From contig DASPFY010000045.1 in NCBI GenBank assembly GCA_035620895.1, positions 1 through 64,000 on the forward strand: DNA of 64,000 nt, written 5' to 3'. Positions 63,170 through 64,000 of the stretch are shown here, in pieces. A model generated the notes under the pieces. It made no database searches. It was not told the DNA's origin and worked only from the letters and a program-made list of their open reading frames with translations. Position 1 is the first letter of the stretch. Every line of letters begins with the position of its first letter. The position numbers and the translations under genes were made by a program. Source of the DNA: TA-21 sp035620895. GTDB lineage: Archaea; Thermoproteota; Nitrososphaeria; Nitrososphaerales; Nitrososphaeraceae.

Positions 63170-63976
63170 CTATGATATTTTTAATATTTTCCCCTTATTT
63201 TTTCGAATTACTGCCAAGAGCTGTTTTGAAATTTTATTGATTAGGTCTTTAACTACTTCTTCATTATATCCCTTAGAAACTAATTGTATTCTTACCGTAG
63301 GAATATTATTGACATATCCTCGTGGGTGGGTTTTTAGATATAATCTATCATTTGGGGCTGACGCAACTATCTTTGTTAGTCTAGATGATATCATAGCCTC
63401 GCTAATACCCTGAACATAGTAGTTAATCTCCCTTATTGCAAAATTGCCTATTTCTAGTTTGATTCTAGGTAGTATACTTCTTGTCGCTATTGCTTTCATT
63501 TCATTTGGAACCCCGGGTAGACATATGATTTGAGTTTTGTGAATAGAAAGTAATACGGCAGGTGCATTACCAACAGGATTCTGAATTGGAGTGGATCCTT
63601 TTGGAATTATTGCCATCTTCAATCTGGCCTTATTCAGTTTCACTCTTTGATGTCTGTCGGTATAACTTTTTTTAACCATATCTAATGCATTATTGTTCAA
63701 AATCAATCTTTTTTTCAATGCTTTACCAATTCCTAGTAAGGTCTTATCGTCATAAGTTGGACCTAATCCACCACAAACTATTATCCAATTGGGTTTCCTG
63801 TTGAGAGATTCTAATAATGTCAAGGGGATTTCATTCAAATCATCTCTGATTACTGACACCCTTCTAACGAATCCACCAATTTTCGTAATTTTCCTTGATA
63901 ACCAATGAGCGTTTGTGTTTAACGTTATACCGGATAGTAATTCATTGCCAATGCATAGAATTTCAACAATATACAT
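63170..63976 (-). CDS. CinA-like (MoCF-biosynthesis domain) protein
   Basis: 268 residues. EILCIGNELLSGITLNTNAH and WIIVCGGLGPTYDDKTLLGI are the substrate-binding motifs of the CinA N-terminal/COG1058 family (molybdopterin-binding fold). Stand-alone members are reported to act as ADP-ribose or CoA pyrophosphatases in bacteria. The C-terminal nicotinamide-nucleotide amidase domain is missing. The start (ATG 63976) leaves 24 bases to the window edge. Confidence 0.88.
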   Translation of the reverse strand: MYIVEILCIGNELLSGITLNTNAHWLSRKITKIGGFVRRVSVIRDDLNEIPLTLLESLNRKPNWIIVCGGLGPTYDDKTLLGIGKALKKRLILNNNALDMVKKSYTDRHQRVKLNKARLKMAIIPKGSTPIQNPVGNAPAVLLSIHKTQIICLPGVPNEMKAIATRSILPRIKLEIGNFAIREINYYVQGISEAMISSRLTKIVASAPNDRLYLKTHPRGYVNNIPTVRIQLVSKGYNEEVVKDLINKISKQLLAVIRKNKGKILKIS

Positions 63977-64000
63977 TAGAAGATCTTATCTGAAGCGGAT

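Overview
The window looks like a chromosome segment of a low-G+C member of the Nitrososphaerota (ammonia-oxidising Thaumarchaeota). Evidence: archaeal information-processing genes (eL18-uL13-uS9, Rpo3, Spt5-uL11, thermosome, GINS23-MCM, Gins51, small RFC subunit, Hel308), frequent TTG/GTG starts with TATA-like boxes a few tens of bases upstream, and a typical set of small zinc-ribbon and secreted proteins. Low G+C plus a large accessory fraction fits the Nitrososphaerales, for example a Nitrosocosmicus-like genome, but that placement is inference.

Layout. 1-8.1 kb: the end of a repeat-bearing surface protein, a class I glutamine amidotransferase, an HD-GNAT-like protein, a G+C-rich SET methyltransferase, a nitroreductase, small membrane proteins and MscL. 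8.3-15.2 kb: a gene relic, a SixA-like phosphatase, a CHAD protein, decayed ORFs, a VOC protein, and a Pit phosphate transporter with its DUF47/PhoU-like partner. 15.4-22.6 kb: an RSH-like HD hydrolase, SPFH and SIMPL proteins, a C2H2 zinc-finger protein, a hydroxyacid dehydrogenase, a BASS-type transporter and a secreted pterin dehydratase-like protein. 22.6-30 kb: a second relic/SixA/CHAD set, a broken CYTH gene, and an operon of Ppx/GppA with two thymidylate-kinase-like proteins. 30-40 kb: a DUF6328-like membrane protein, an AN1-M50 protease, secreted proteins sharing an undescribed two-cysteine domain, creatininase, malic enzyme, BluB, UspA and GlyA. 40-64 kb: mostly core genes (ribosome, RNA polymerase, chaperonin, Spt5, lipid reductase, GPT-type glycosyltransferase, Hel308, MCM/GINS/RFC, the FolE-QueE-QueC branch of deazaguanine synthesis, tRNA-Val, GlnA, Gins51, a CinA-like protein).

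A theme in the first half is phosphate and polyphosphate: Pit plus DUF47, two CHAD proteins, a dead CYTH gene, two SixA-like phosphatases, and a Ppx/GppA operon with two P-loop kinases, one carrying Arg for Lys in Walker A. Other notable points are a DNA-level match between the 3' end of mcm and the middle of a secreted-protein gene, a stand-alone RSH-type hydrolase, an exported pterin dehydratase and several gene relics.
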